From the NCBI GenBank assembly GCA_945888535.1, contig CAMDAN010000099.1, forward strand, positions 1 to 8,006: 8,006 nt of DNA, given 5' to 3'. Under the pieces are notes generated by a model. The model saw only the letters and a program-made list of their open reading frames with translations, was not told the DNA's origin and made no database searches. This DNA is from Bordetella parapertussis (GTDB taxonomy: Bacteria > Pseudomonadota > Gammaproteobacteria > Burkholderiales > Burkholderiaceae_C). Position 1 is the first letter of the stretch; each line of letters begins with the position of its first letter. Below are positions 1 to 6,654 of the stretch, in pieces. Made by a program: the position numbers and the translations under genes.

Positions 1-548
1 GGCATCATCGCCACTTTGGCATGGCGACGCGTGATGACTGTAGCCGTGGCAAACGCCAAAGCAATCAGCACGGCCAAGCCGTCACCAATGGGCGACACCT
101 TGCCGCCAAAGGAATCAGAAACCATCACAGCAACGCCCGCAATTACCGCTGCAATGGCCGCCCATGTTCCCCTAGAAACTTTTTCACCAAACAACAGAAA
201 AGCCATCAAAGCCGCGATCAGCGGAACTCCGGCTTGCATGAGCAAAATATTGGCCACGGTGGTGTAGGCGAGCGCTACGACAAAGCAAATGGATGCAATC
301 GCAAAGCACACGCCCACGCCAACACCGGGCAGGCCCATGGCCAGAAACAAGTCAATCGTCTTTTTGAATCCTTGGCGCCAAAGCATGAAGCCCAGTAAAA
401 AAGCGGCAGCAAAAACAGATCGCCAAAAGACAACAGTCCAACTCTCCGTGACGCTCAGATAGCGGGCAATCGCTCCGCCAAAGCTCCAAACGGCTGCCGA
501 TCCGAAGACCATCAAGGCGCCGCGCTGATCAATTGTTTGAGATTGCAT
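1..548 (-). CDS. DMT/EamA-family transporter (C-terminal part beyond window)
   Basis: Inner-membrane drug/metabolite transporter superfamily protein, probably an exporter of a small metabolite; the substrate cannot be told from sequence. Translating the minus strand from the ATG at 548 gives 182 uninterrupted codons up to the window edge, beginning MQSQTIDQRG. Hydrophobic helices alternate with short polar turns. A first EamA repeat is visible: VWSFGGAIARYLS near residues 20-32, VVFWRSVFAAAFLLGF near 39-54, then ANILLMQAGVPLIAALMAFLLFGEKVSRG around residues 99-127, which is the family's typical end-of-repeat pattern. A second repeat begins near residue 155. The full family length is about 290-300 residues, so roughly 110 are missing. 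The gene starts 2 bases after the gloA stop, so the two are probably co-transcribed. An alternative start is Met13 (MVFGSAAVW). No strong Shine-Dalgarno precedes the ATG, which fits coupling to gloA. Confidence 0.88.
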   Translation of the reverse strand, partial: MQSQTIDQRGALMVFGSAAVWSFGGAIARYLSVTESWTVVFWRSVFAAAFLLGFMLWRQGFKKTIDLFLAMGLPGVGVGVCFAIASICFVVALAYTTVANILLMQAGVPLIAALMAFLLFGEKVSRGTWAAIAAVIAGVAVMVSDSFGGKVSPIGDGLAVLIALAFATATVITRRHAKVAMM

Positions 549-550
549 AC

Positions 551-943
551 TTAGACCGAACCTAAGCGTTGAATGAGTTCAACTTTGTAGCCGTCTGGGT
601 CTGTTACAAAAGCGATATGGGTGGTTCCGCCTTTGACAGGCCCCGGCTCGCGGGTGATTTTTCCACCCGCGGACTTTATGGTTGCGCAAGCGGCGTAAAT
701 ATCTTCCATTCCCAGCGCAATGTGTCCATAGGCTGTTCCCATTTCGTAACTATCAACGTCCCAGTTGTAGGTGAGTTCGAGCTCTGCGTGGTCCGGGTTG
801 TTTCCAAATCCAACAAAGGCCAAGGTGTATTTGTACTCTGGGTTATCGGAAGTTCGTAGCAACTTCATTCCTATGATTCGGGTGTAAAAGTCAATGGAGC
901 GTTGAAGATTGCCAACGCGCAACATGGTGTGCAAGAGTCTCAT
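551..943 (-). CDS. gloA: Lactoylglutathione lyase (glyoxalase I)
   Basis: Cytosolic metalloenzyme that isomerises the hemithioacetal of methylglyoxal and glutathione to S-lactoylglutathione, the first step of glyoxalase detoxification. The 130-residue protein matches the bacterial class of about 130-135 residues. It begins [20 protein letters not shown], the hallmark opening of GloA. The four metal ligands known from the E. coli enzyme fall at identical positions: His5, Glu56, His74 and Glu122. The two βαβββ modules are clear, with [10 protein letters not shown] near 73-82 and the closing [12 protein letters not shown] at 115-126. It lacks the extra segments of the zinc-type eukaryotic enzyme, so nickel/cobalt dependence is expected by analogy. 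The frame stays open up to 1027, but those 28 extra residues are unlike the family, so the ATG at 943 is chosen; a GAAGG lies 13 bases before it, rather far. The DMT transporter follows after 2 bases, and a cupin gene diverges upstream. Confidence 0.96.
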   Translation of the reverse strand: MRLLHTMLRVGNLQRSIDFYTRIIGMKLLRTSDNPEYKYTLAFVGFGNNPDHAELELTYNWDVDSYEMGTAYGHIALGMEDIYAACATIKSAGGKITREPGPVKGGTTHIAFVTDPDGYKVELIQRLGSV

Positions 944-956
944 GGAATGGACGATA

Positions 957-966
957 CCTTCGAAGG
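957..966. promoter_or_regulatory. Perfect 10-bp palindrome in gloA/cupin intergenic region
   Basis: CCTTCGAAGG is a perfect inverted repeat in the 75 bases between the divergent gloA and cupin starts. Read on the minus strand, its GAAGG is also the only Shine-Dalgarno-like sequence before gloA. It could be a small operator, part of the gloA ribosome-binding region, or chance. No convincing -35/-10 pair was found for either gene. Confidence 0.2.
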
Positions 967-1005
967 ATGGGTTGAGCCACAATGCGGCCATAGAGATCGA
1001 CAGCC

Positions 1006-1010
1006 AAAGG
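1006..1010 (+). promoter_or_regulatory. Ribosome binding site of the cupin gene
   Basis: AAAGG lies 8 bases before the ATG at 1019. It supports that start over the in-frame upstream ATG at 902, which would force the gene to overlap the start of gloA on the other strand. Confidence 0.55.
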
Positions 1011-1018
1011 CCTACCGA

Positions 1019-1402
1019 ATGCCCCACTTTAACAAAGTCATTTTATTTACCGATACCGACGGTCGCGCCCGATTTAAAGAAGAGCCGGTTGCGCTAGACC
1101 AAGGAACGCCCGAAACGATGCTGTCAGAGGTGTTTGCAAGCGGCGGATACCAGTTGCGGACTAGTCCAATAGGCTTTCGCAGCACTTTTCATTGCACTGG
1201 AAGTCCTCAGTGGGTATTTATCTTGGCAGGCCAAATGGAGATTGGAATTCAAGACGGCGTATCTCGCATCTTTCAACCCGGCGAGCATTTTTTCAGCGCA
1301 GATCTATTGCCTGAAGGTGACACATTTGATCCCACGCGCCATGGACATTGGAGTCGGCAAGTAGGCGATCAGCCGCTGGTGACTTTGTTTTTGAGGAGTT
1401 AA
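1019..1402 (+). CDS. Small single-domain cupin protein
   Basis: Cytosolic cupin-fold protein of 127 residues whose substrate and reaction are unknown. The core β-barrel is recognisable: [20 protein letters not shown] at residues 57-76 corresponds to cupin motif 1, and [13 protein letters not shown] at 85-97 plus [13 protein letters not shown] at 104-116 to motif 2. The usual HxH plus Glu metal ligands of motif 1 are degenerate: only His58 is present, and Gln64/Trp65 lie where further ligands often sit. His108 and His110 in motif 2 could still bind a metal. Similar short cupins ending in a [T]-x-G-x-G-H-x-[ST]-R pattern are common conserved hypotheticals in Burkholderiales. The start at 1019 is chosen because [10 protein letters not shown] begins the first β-strand and a good AAAGG precedes it. 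The gene diverges from gloA and ends in the bidirectional terminator at 1403. It is not proven to be an enzyme; a ligand-binding role is equally possible. Confidence 0.85.
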   Translation: MPHFNKVILFTDTDGRARFKEEPVALDQGTPETMLSEVFASGGYQLRTSPIGFRSTFHCTGSPQWVFILAGQMEIGIQDGVSRIFQPGEHFFSADLLPEGDTFDPTRHGHWSRQVGDQPLVTLFLRS

Positions 1403-1430
1403 AAAAAGAGCCTTGAAAAAGGCCCTTTTT
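1403..1430. terminator. Bidirectional intrinsic terminator between cupin and helicase genes
   Basis: A 12-position stem (1403-1414 with 1419-1430) closes on a GAAA tetraloop. In plus-strand RNA there is one A-C mismatch (1409/1424). In minus-strand RNA that position becomes a G-U wobble, so all 12 pairs form. Five A-T pairs at the base give a U tract in either direction: CCCTTTTT on plus, CTCTTTTTTT on minus. It begins right after the cupin stop (1402) and 8 bases past the helicase stop (1439), so it serves both convergent genes. Confidence 0.88.
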
Positions 1431-1438
1431 AATATACG

Positions 1439-1942
1439 TTAACGTCCTGCTGGACCCCTATTGCCACCGGGACCACCGCGACCTCGGCCGCCACCGCCAC
1501 CGCTGCGTGGTCCTTGACCGCCTCCAAATCCGCCGCCGCCGTAGCCACCACCACCTCCGCCAGAGTTGCGGTTGCCTTGGTAACCACCGCCGCCACCACG
1601 ACGTCCACCGCGCTCAGCCATCATGTCAACGCTGGTGCGCATCGGATCGGGTTGACCGCCAGGCGCACGGGGAGTGCGTGGCTCGCTGGGAAAGTTAGTC
1701 ATATTGGGGTTGCCACCGTGGCGACCGCGTCCTTGCGGTGGGCGGCTGTCATGGTTGCGTGGGGGTTGGTCTTCGTGCGGTCCTGGGCCGTCATGGTCCA
1801 TCGGGAAACCTGCATCGCGGTTAGGGTTGGCTTGGCGCGGGCCGCGTGGGCCATTGGGATTGCGCCCACCACCGCCGCCACCGGAGCGAGGGCCTTGGCC
1901 GCCGCGTCCACCACCATGGCCTTGCCCGCCTGCATTTGGTCC
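1439..1942 (-). repeat. Low-complexity Gly/Arg-coding tract in helicase C-terminus
   Basis: The DNA coding for the helicase tail is compositionally extreme, dominated on the minus strand by GGC/GGT/GGA glycine codons mixed with CGC/CGT arginine codons. The densest blocks lie at about 1460-1610 and 1855-1935. It is an imperfect, degenerate repeat tract rather than a clean tandem array. Its G-richness on the minus strand explains the long apparent reading frames on the plus strand here, which are not genes. Such tracts commonly change length between strains. Confidence 0.7.
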
Positions 1943-3226
1943 TTTACTTTCACGAACGCGTTGAAGCATTTCAGTGCGTGCATTTCTAGCAGCGGCTTGC
2001 ATCACATCGCGGCTTGGCGGTTTGCCCGCACCGCCCCAAATGGTTTGGCGACCCATCGCAATGGGTTCGGCTTTTTCGCCTGGCTCTGGTTCAAAGCCAG
2101 GTACCACTTTGACTTCAATGTTTTGTTTGGTGAAGCGCTCAATGTCTTGCATAAAGCCTTCTTCATCCATACACACCAAATTCACGGCAGCGCCATCGGC
2201 GCCGGCACGACCGGTGCGTCCAATGCGGTGCACATAGTCTTCGCTGACATTGGGAATGTCGTAATTCACAACGTGAGGTAGGTCATCAATATCAATACCG
2301 CGAGCGGCAATATCAGTGGCAACCAAGGCGCGTACATCGCCGCTCTTGAAGCCCGCTAAGGCTTGGGTTCGGGCAGCTTGGCTTTTGTTGCCATGCAGTG
2401 CCATGGCAGAGATGCCATTCTTTTCTAAAAATTCTGCAACGTTGTTGGCACCAAACTTAGTTCGGGTGAAGACCAGAACCTGGCTCCAGTTTTGTTCATT
2501 GATGATGTGGGCCAGCAAGGCTTTTTTCTTACCCCGTCCCACTGGGTGAATCACTTGGGTGATGCGCTGAACTGTGGTGTTGCGCGGCGTGACTTGAACG
2601 CTTTGAGGATTCTTCAGCAGGCCGTTGGCTAGGTCACGAATTTCATCGCTAAAGGTCGCAGAGAACAACAAACTTTGTTTGTCTCTAGGGACTAAGGCGA
2701 GCACTTTTTTAACATCATGAACAAAACCCATGTCCAACATGCGGTCGGCTTCGTCTAATACGAGCACTTGAACTTGGCCTAAGTCGAGCATCCCTTGTTG
2801 TTGTAAATCCAACAACCGTCCTGGGGTGGCCACCAAAATGTCCACACCTTTTTTTAGTTTGGAGATTTGGGGGTTCATGCCCACACCGCCGAAAATCACA
2901 GTGCTATTGAGCTCTAGATATTTACCGTACGTACGGATCGATTCTTCTACCTGGGCAGCAAGTTCGCGGGTAGGGGTCAAGATCAGAGCGCGGATGCCAA
3001 CGCCGCCGAATTTGTTTTTTGCTTTTTCTGTAATGCTCAGGCGGTGTAGAAGCGGAAGGGTAAAAGCAGCAGTTTTGCCAGTACCCGTTTGGGCGCCGCC
3101 CAGCAAGTCGTGGCCTTCAAGGACCAGAGGAATAGCTTGTGCTTGAATGGCGGTGGGAGTTTCATAGCCCTGTTCAAGCACGGCTTTGAGAATGGCGGGA
3201 GCCAAAAGGAGTTCTTCGAATTTCAT
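1439..3226 (-). CDS. rhlE: DEAD-box ATP-dependent RNA helicase, RhlE type, with Gly/Arg-rich tail
   Basis: ATP-dependent RNA-unwinding enzyme of the RhlE group, expected to act in ribosome assembly, RNA decay or cold adaptation. Motifs in the 595-residue product appear in order: Q motif (Phe3, PTAIQ 24-28), Walker A AQTGTGKT 45-52, Ia PTRELA 85-90, GG 113-114, Ib TPGR 134-137, II DEAD 158-161, III SAT 189-191, [10 protein letters not shown] 250-257, [11 protein letters not shown] 303-312, [12 protein letters not shown] 333-342. All catalytic residues are intact. A short basic linker follows, then from about residue 429 to the end a low-complexity tail rich in Gly, Arg, Pro and Asn with many RGG/GGGG runs, a probable RNA-binding disordered region. 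E. coli RhlE is about 450 residues, so the extra length is mostly tail. The start at 3226 ([10 protein letters not shown]) matches the family; the frame is open to an ATG at 3253, adding nine unlikely residues. The upstream region is shared with divergent ettA. Confidence 0.93.
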   Translation of the reverse strand: MKFEELLLAPAILKAVLEQGYETPTAIQAQAIPLVLEGHDLLGGAQTGTGKTAAFTLPLLHRLSITEKAKNKFGGVGIRALILTPTRELAAQVEESIRTYGKYLELNSTVIFGGVGMNPQISKLKKGVDILVATPGRLLDLQQQGMLDLGQVQVLVLDEADRMLDMGFVHDVKKVLALVPRDKQSLLFSATFSDEIRDLANGLLKNPQSVQVTPRNTTVQRITQVIHPVGRGKKKALLAHIINEQNWSQVLVFTRTKFGANNVAEFLEKNGISAMALHGNKSQAARTQALAGFKSGDVRALVATDIAARGIDIDDLPHVVNYDIPNVSEDYVHRIGRTGRAGADGAAVNLVCMDEEGFMQDIERFTKQNIEVKVVPGFEPEPGEKAEPIAMGRQTIWGGAGKPPSRDVMQAAARNARTEMLQRVRESKGPNAGGQGHGGGRGGQGPRSGGGGGGRNPNGPRGPRQANPNRDAGFPMDHDGPGPHEDQPPRNHDSRPPQGRGRHGGNPNMTNFPSEPRTPRAPGGQPDPMRTSVDMMAERGGRRGGGGGYQGNRNSGGGGGGYGGGGFGGGQGPRSGGGGGRGRGGPGGNRGPAGR

Positions 3227-3308
3227 ATAGGAGCACCCCACGGTGGAGTGCATACATACCAGCCATTCCGAGTGTGGTTACACCCAGTCAGTCAAAGGCA
3301 GGTAGATT

Positions 3309-3340
3309 AAAAATGGGAGTGGTCGAAAGACCATTTTCCC
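3309..3340 (-). terminator. Terminator-like hairpin in the helicase leader (possible attenuator)
   Basis: Read on the minus strand, GGGA, a small internal loop, TGGTC, a TTTC loop, GACCA and TCCC form a hairpin followed by ATTTTT, which looks like an intrinsic terminator. It sits about 82 bases before the helicase start codon. If the helicase promoter lies further upstream, this would be an attenuator within its leader. If the promoter lies downstream of it, the hairpin may simply block antisense transcription. On the plus strand the same sequence has no U tract after it. Confidence 0.35.
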
Positions 3341-3400
3341 CAGCATGGTGCTGGCGGCGCGGGTAACTGAAGCTCCGTGCCGATGCGCTATTGTCGCAGA

Positions 3401-3429
3401 TTGTGGTGCCGACTGTCCACACCTCTTAT
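3401..3429 (+). promoter_or_regulatory. Candidate weak promoter for ettA
   Basis: TTGTGG (3401-3406), a 17-base spacer and TCTTAT (3424-3429) match the σ70 consensus at 3 of 6 and 4 of 6 positions. A second -10-like GATAAT lies at 3450-3455 with a poor -35 (TTATCC, 3427-3432). Either would give a leader of about 25-55 bases for ettA. Both are weak matches offered only as candidates. Confidence 0.22.
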
Positions 3430-3490
3430 CCGGGGCAAGCCAGAGCGTCGATAATACGGTCTTTATTCCTTTAGATGGTTCTCTACTTCA

Positions 3491-5152
3491 ATGGCTCAAT
3501 ACGTTTTCTCCATGAACCGCGTCGGCAAGATCGTGCCGCCCAAGCGTCACATTCTTAAAGACATTTCGCTGAGTTTTTTCCCTGGGGCCAAAATTGGTGT
3601 TTTGGGAACCAACGGCTCCGGAAAGTCCACCTTGCTCAAAATTATGGCGGGCTTGGATACGGAAATTGAAGGTGAAGCTCTGCCGATGGCGGGCCTGCAA
3701 ATTGGATACCTTCCCCAAGAACCCCAGCTTGACCCAACCCAAACCGTGCGTGAAAGCGTTGAAGCGGGAATGGGAAAAGTCTATAGCGCCAAAGCGCGTT
3801 TGGAAGAGGTCTACACGGCGTATGGCGATGAAAACGCTGACTTTGATGCCTTGGCGGCTGAGCAGGCTGAGTTAGAGGCGATCATCGCAACTGCAGGCAC
3901 GGACTCTGAACACCAACTAGAAATTGCGGCTGATGCTTTGCGTTTGCCCCCATGGGACGCCAACATCGGAGTGTTATCTGGCGGTGAAAAACGTCGAGTG
4001 GCCTTGTGTCGTTTGTTGTTGTCTAAACCAGACATGTTGCTGCTTGACGAGCCGACCAACCACTTGGATGCCGAGTCGGTCGATTGGTTAGAGCAATTTT
4101 TACAGCGTTATCCCGGAACCGTCGTAGCCATTACCCATGACCGGTATTTTCTAGACAACGCTGCTGAGTGGATTTTGGAACTCGATCGGGGTTCGGGTAT
4201 TCCTTACAAAGGGAACTACAGCGACTGGCTCAGCCAAAAGCAAGCCCGATTGGAATCTGAACAAAAAGGTGAAGAAGCCCGTGCCAAGGCATTGAAGAAA
4301 GAGCTGGAATGGTCACGGCAAAACCCCAAAGCACGCCAAGCCAAGAGTAAAGCGCGTCTGGCTCGCTTTGAGGAATTGAGCGATTTTGAATACCAAAAAC
4401 GCAACGAAACCAACGAAATCTTTATCCCTGTGGCCGACCGTTTGGGCCAAGAGGTCATTGAGTTTGTCAATGTCACCAAGTCCTTCGGTGACCGGGTCTT
4501 GATTGATGACTTGAGTTTCAAAGTCCCACCGGGTGCCATTGTCGGAATTATTGGCCCCAACGGCGCGGGTAAGTCAACGCTGTTCAAGATGATTGCGGGA
4601 CGCGAAAAACCGGATTCGGGTGAAGTCAAGATTGGCCAAACCGTAAAAATGGCCTTTGTCGATCAGAATCGCGACGATTTAGCCAATGACAAAACCGTAT
4701 GGGAAGATGTCTCTGGCGGTTTGGATATTCTCAACGTGGGCAAGTTCCAAATGGCAAGTCGCGCGTACTGCGGGCGCTTTAACTTTAACGGCGCTGACCA
4801 GCAAAAACGCGTGGGAACGCTGTCGGGTGGTGAGCGCGGACGCTTACATCTAGCCAAGACCTTGATTGCCGGCGGCAACGTGTTGATGCTTGATGAGCCC
4901 TCTAACGACTTAGATGTGGAAACTCTTCGGGCTTTAGAAGATGCGCTGTTGGAGTTCGCTGGCACCTTGATGGTCATTAGCCATGACCGCTGGTTCCTTG
5001 ACCGGATTGCCACCCATATCCTGGCCTGTGAAGGTGACAGCCATTGGGTATTCTTTGATGGTAACTACCAAGAATACGAATCCGATAAGAAGAAGCGTTT
5101 AGGCGAAGAGGGTGCCAAACCGAAGCGCATGCGCTACAAAGCATTAAAGTAA
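3491..5152 (+). CDS. ettA: Energy-dependent translational throttle protein, ABC-F ATPase
   Basis: Cytosolic ABC-F ATPase that binds the ribosomal E site and gates the first elongation steps according to ATP/ADP level, as shown for E. coli EttA. The 553-residue product nearly equals E. coli EttA (555). It has two ABC domains and no membrane segment. ABC1 has Walker A GTNGSGKST at 39-47, signature LSGGEKRR at 162-169, and Walker B MLLLDEP at 182-188 with catalytic Glu187. ABC2 has Walker A GPNGAGKST at 355-363, signature LSGGERGR at 444-451, and Walker B VLMLDEP at 464-470 with Glu469. The EttA-specific arm lies around residues 90-135. The charged interdomain linker (about 240-320) includes KARQAKSKARLARFEEL. 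The C-terminus PKRMRYKALK is typical. The opening MAQYVFSMNRVGKIVPPKR matches the family, fixing the start despite a poor Shine-Dalgarno. The gene is transcribed alone and ends at the terminator near 5170. Thr40 in the first Walker A is commonly Leu, a mild variant. Confidence 0.96.
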   Translation: MAQYVFSMNRVGKIVPPKRHILKDISLSFFPGAKIGVLGTNGSGKSTLLKIMAGLDTEIEGEALPMAGLQIGYLPQEPQLDPTQTVRESVEAGMGKVYSAKARLEEVYTAYGDENADFDALAAEQAELEAIIATAGTDSEHQLEIAADALRLPPWDANIGVLSGGEKRRVALCRLLLSKPDMLLLDEPTNHLDAESVDWLEQFLQRYPGTVVAITHDRYFLDNAAEWILELDRGSGIPYKGNYSDWLSQKQARLESEQKGEEARAKALKKELEWSRQNPKARQAKSKARLARFEELSDFEYQKRNETNEIFIPVADRLGQEVIEFVNVTKSFGDRVLIDDLSFKVPPGAIVGIIGPNGAGKSTLFKMIAGREKPDSGEVKIGQTVKMAFVDQNRDDLANDKTVWEDVSGGLDILNVGKFQMASRAYCGRFNFNGADQQKRVGTLSGGERGRLHLAKTLIAGGNVLMLDEPSNDLDVETLRALEDALLEFAGTLMVISHDRWFLDRIATHILACEGDSHWVFFDGNYQEYESDKKKRLGEEGAKPKRMRYKALK

Positions 5153-5169
5153 ATTTATTGCATTCTGAA

Positions 5170-5203
5170 AAAGCCCAGCCCATTCAAACGGCTGGGTTTT
5201 TTT
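5170..5203. terminator. Bidirectional intrinsic terminator between ettA and the facing operon
   Basis: CCCAGCC (5174-5180) and GGCTGGG (5190-5196) pair perfectly around a 9-base loop, with a T7 run at 5197-5203 and an A run with one G before the stem. On plus it ends ettA, 21 bases after its stop. On minus the RNA ends CTTTTT and serves the DMT gene, whose stop codon (5202-5204) overlaps the terminator's base. Confidence 0.92.
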
Positions 5204-6110
5204 ATGCAGGCTTGCGTTTGTTGACCAGGGCGATTCCAACGCCTACCATAGCCAAGGCGCCTAGCAAAGACAGGGTGACGGCTTCACCAAGCCACAGAGA
5301 CCCAAAAATCAACGCGAACACGGGGGTTAGAAAGACAAATGTCCCAATTTTGGTTGCTGGGTAACGGGCGAGCAACCACATCCATGCGAGATAACTTACG
5401 AATGCGCCCGCCGTGGTTTGAATCAAAAGGGAAGTAAGCGCAAATGCACTGAAATTCCAGCTCCAGACTTCATTCGAAAAATAGGACATCAGAAGCAGAG
5501 CGATCGAACTCACGCCCACTTGGTAAAAGAGCATTTTCTCAGCGCTGGCCTTAGCCATCGCAGTGGTTCGGATCACGATGGTAGTGATGGCCCAGAAAAT
5601 ACCACCCCCGACGCCAAACAGGTCGCCCCAATGCTGAAGCGGCGTGAGCTCTTGCAGAAAACCTTCGCGCAAGGTGAAAGCAACCGCACCAAAGGCAAAG
5701 ACTAAACCCAGCCATTGAACGGCGCTTAGGCGTTCAGACTTTACGATCCAAGGCAATATCAAAGCAACCCACAGTGGGGCGGTGTAAACGAAAACCGTGA
5801 GTCGTGAGGCTGAGCTGTATTGCATACCTGAGAACACGCAGAAAAACTCTAACGCGAAAAAGACGCCTGTTAACAGACCTGGCAGCAAAGTTCCATCGCG
5901 TTGCCATAAAGGAATATTGCGCCAGAGGCACCAAAGCCATAAAAAGACGGTCGCCCCTGTGAATCGCAATCCCGCTTGAAAGTTGGGCGGAATTTCAGTT
6001 AACGTGGCTTTGACTAAGACTTGCTGGAAACCCCATAAAGCGCAGCATGCAAGAAGTAAAGAAATAGCGATCGGATCAAGATGGTCTTTGCGTTGAATCG
6101 TAGCGGTCAT
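5202..6110 (-). CDS. DMT/EamA-family transporter
   Basis: Inner-membrane transporter of the drug/metabolite superfamily, 302 residues, the usual length for a two-repeat, ten-helix EamA protein. The first helix ISLLLACCALWGFQQVLVKA (about 16-35) carries the ALWG pattern common at the start of EamA repeat 1. Further helices include LTVFVYTAPLWVALILPWIV (about 104-123), the repeat-closing pattern. Repeat 2 starts with DLFGVGGGIFWAITTIVIRT, and the protein ends with TFVFLTPVFALIFGSLWLGE and a last helix, followed by the basic tail NKRKPA. Substrate is unknown; amino-acid or metabolite export is plausible from its place behind an amino-acid ABC system but is inference. The ATG at 6110 directly follows the TAA of the flavin reductase (6113-6111), with no spacer and no recognisable Shine-Dalgarno, so translation is probably coupled. 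It is the last gene of the operon. It differs clearly from the DMT protein at the left edge, so they are not recent duplicates. Confidence 0.92.
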   Translation of the reverse strand: MTATIQRKDHLDPIAISLLLACCALWGFQQVLVKATLTEIPPNFQAGLRFTGATVFLWLWCLWRNIPLWQRDGTLLPGLLTGVFFALEFFCVFSGMQYSSASRLTVFVYTAPLWVALILPWIVKSERLSAVQWLGLVFAFGAVAFTLREGFLQELTPLQHWGDLFGVGGGIFWAITTIVIRTTAMAKASAEKMLFYQVGVSSIALLLMSYFSNEVWSWNFSAFALTSLLIQTTAGAFVSYLAWMWLLARYPATKIGTFVFLTPVFALIFGSLWLGEAVTLSLLGALAMVGVGIALVNKRKPA

Positions 6111-6653
6111 TTAAGGCTTGGAGTGGATGGCGTGGGTATAAAACTGACCGCCATGGTAGAGCAGGGGACTCGCCGCTTGGAGATGGCTGCAGCGTTCTAC
6201 CTCACCGACAAAAATAACGTGATCGCCTTCTTCATGGCGGCTGCGGTTAAAGCACTCAAAAGTGGCTACGGCACCTTCAATCAAAGGAACTCCGTGATGA
6301 CCAGCGCTCCAAGCCACGCCCGCAAAGCGGTCAATGTTTTTGGTGGCAAATTGATTGGAGAGATGTGCTTGGTCAGCACTGAGAACATTAATAGCGTAAT
6401 GCGAGCAGGTGCGAAGTACCGACATAGACGATGACTTCAGTGCCAAGCTCCACAAGACAAGGGGTGGGGCTAAAGATACGGAATTAAAGGAACTTACCGT
6501 CAGTCCGACCCAACCCCCATCCGGGTTACATGCGGTCACTACCGTCACCCCTGTGGCAAATTGCCCGAGCGCATGGCGAAACTCGCTTTGGGTGAAGGTC
6601 GGAGTCTGGGCTTGAGTCGGTGCGAGTTCGCCGTGCTTTGGGGCTTGGTTCAA
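6111..6653 (-). CDS. Flavin reductase family protein (FMN-binding split barrel)
   Basis: Soluble short-chain flavin reductase of 180 residues, expected to use NAD(P)H to reduce FMN or FAD, usually supplying a separate flavin-dependent monooxygenase. Seen in order: FRHALGQFATGVTVVTA (25-41), GLTVSSFNSVSLAPPLVLWS (50-69) forming the flavin-binding strand and loop, INVLSADQ (88-95), the GVAW segment (112-115), GDHVIFVGEVE (143-153) and the closing YHGGQF (166-171). The first 20 residues are a polar, Pro/Gln-rich extension. The start is probably TTG at 6653: an in-frame TAG at 6665-6663 blocks extension, and there is no ATG or GTG before the conserved core. ATT at 6659 is the only other option. 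Only 1 base separates it from the ATPase stop, and the DMT gene abuts its own stop. No oxygenase partner lies in the window, so the physiological acceptor is unknown. Confidence 0.92.
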   Translation of the reverse strand: MNQAPKHGELAPTQAQTPTFTQSEFRHALGQFATGVTVVTACNPDGGWVGLTVSSFNSVSLAPPLVLWSLALKSSSMSVLRTCSHYAINVLSADQAHLSNQFATKNIDRFAGVAWSAGHHGVPLIEGAVATFECFNRSRHEEGDHVIFVGEVERCSHLQAASPLLYHGGQFYTHAIHSKP

Positions 6654-6654
6654 A

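Larger units (their letters stand above)
3227..3490. other. Hairpin-rich intergenic region between divergent helicase and ettA
   Basis: These 264 bases hold no convincing reading frame but several short inverted repeats in a row. TGGTC-GAAA-GACCA lies at 3320-3333. CCAGCA-TGG-TGCTGG lies at 3340-3354. GGCGCGG/CCGTGCC, with one G-T pair and a 12-base loop, lies at 3356-3381. TGTGG/CCACA lies at 3402-3421. The 7-mer GTGCCGA also occurs twice (3377-3383 and 3406-3412). Both promoters and both 5' leaders must lie here, since the flanking genes diverge. A small RNA is possible but not shown; I recognise no named RNA family. Confidence 0.5.

Noticed and set aside
16..398. Two overlapping plus-strand frames at the left edge
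   Set aside because: The minus strand codes there for a clear DMT transporter running off the window, so these are antisense shadows.
902..1018. A 39-residue N-terminal extension of the cupin protein
   Set aside because: It would overlap gloA, it resembles no cupin, and the AAAGG at 1006-1010 supports the later ATG.
944..1027. A 28-residue N-terminal extension of glyoxalase I
   Set aside because: The frame is open, but the family begins at MRLLHTML, with the first metal ligand at His5. The extension would also run into the cupin gene start.
1514..2281. A 255-codon open frame on the plus strand opposite the helicase gene
   Set aside because: It lies wholly within the helicase gene, mostly opposite the Gly/Arg-rich tract whose composition suppresses stop codons. 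Its product is Ala/Thr-rich without any recognisable domain.
3488..3742. A minus-strand 84-codon frame opposite the ettA start
   Set aside because: It sits opposite strongly conserved EttA sequence, including Walker A, and has no ribosome-binding site or recognisable domain.
4216..4629. A minus-strand 137-codon frame within ettA
   Set aside because: It is an antisense shadow of the EttA linker and second ABC domain; the product is Ser/Arg-rich with no domain.
5418..5705. A plus-strand 95-codon frame opposite the DMT gene
   Set aside because: It is charged and low-identity in character, lies opposite a clear transporter, and has no upstream signals.
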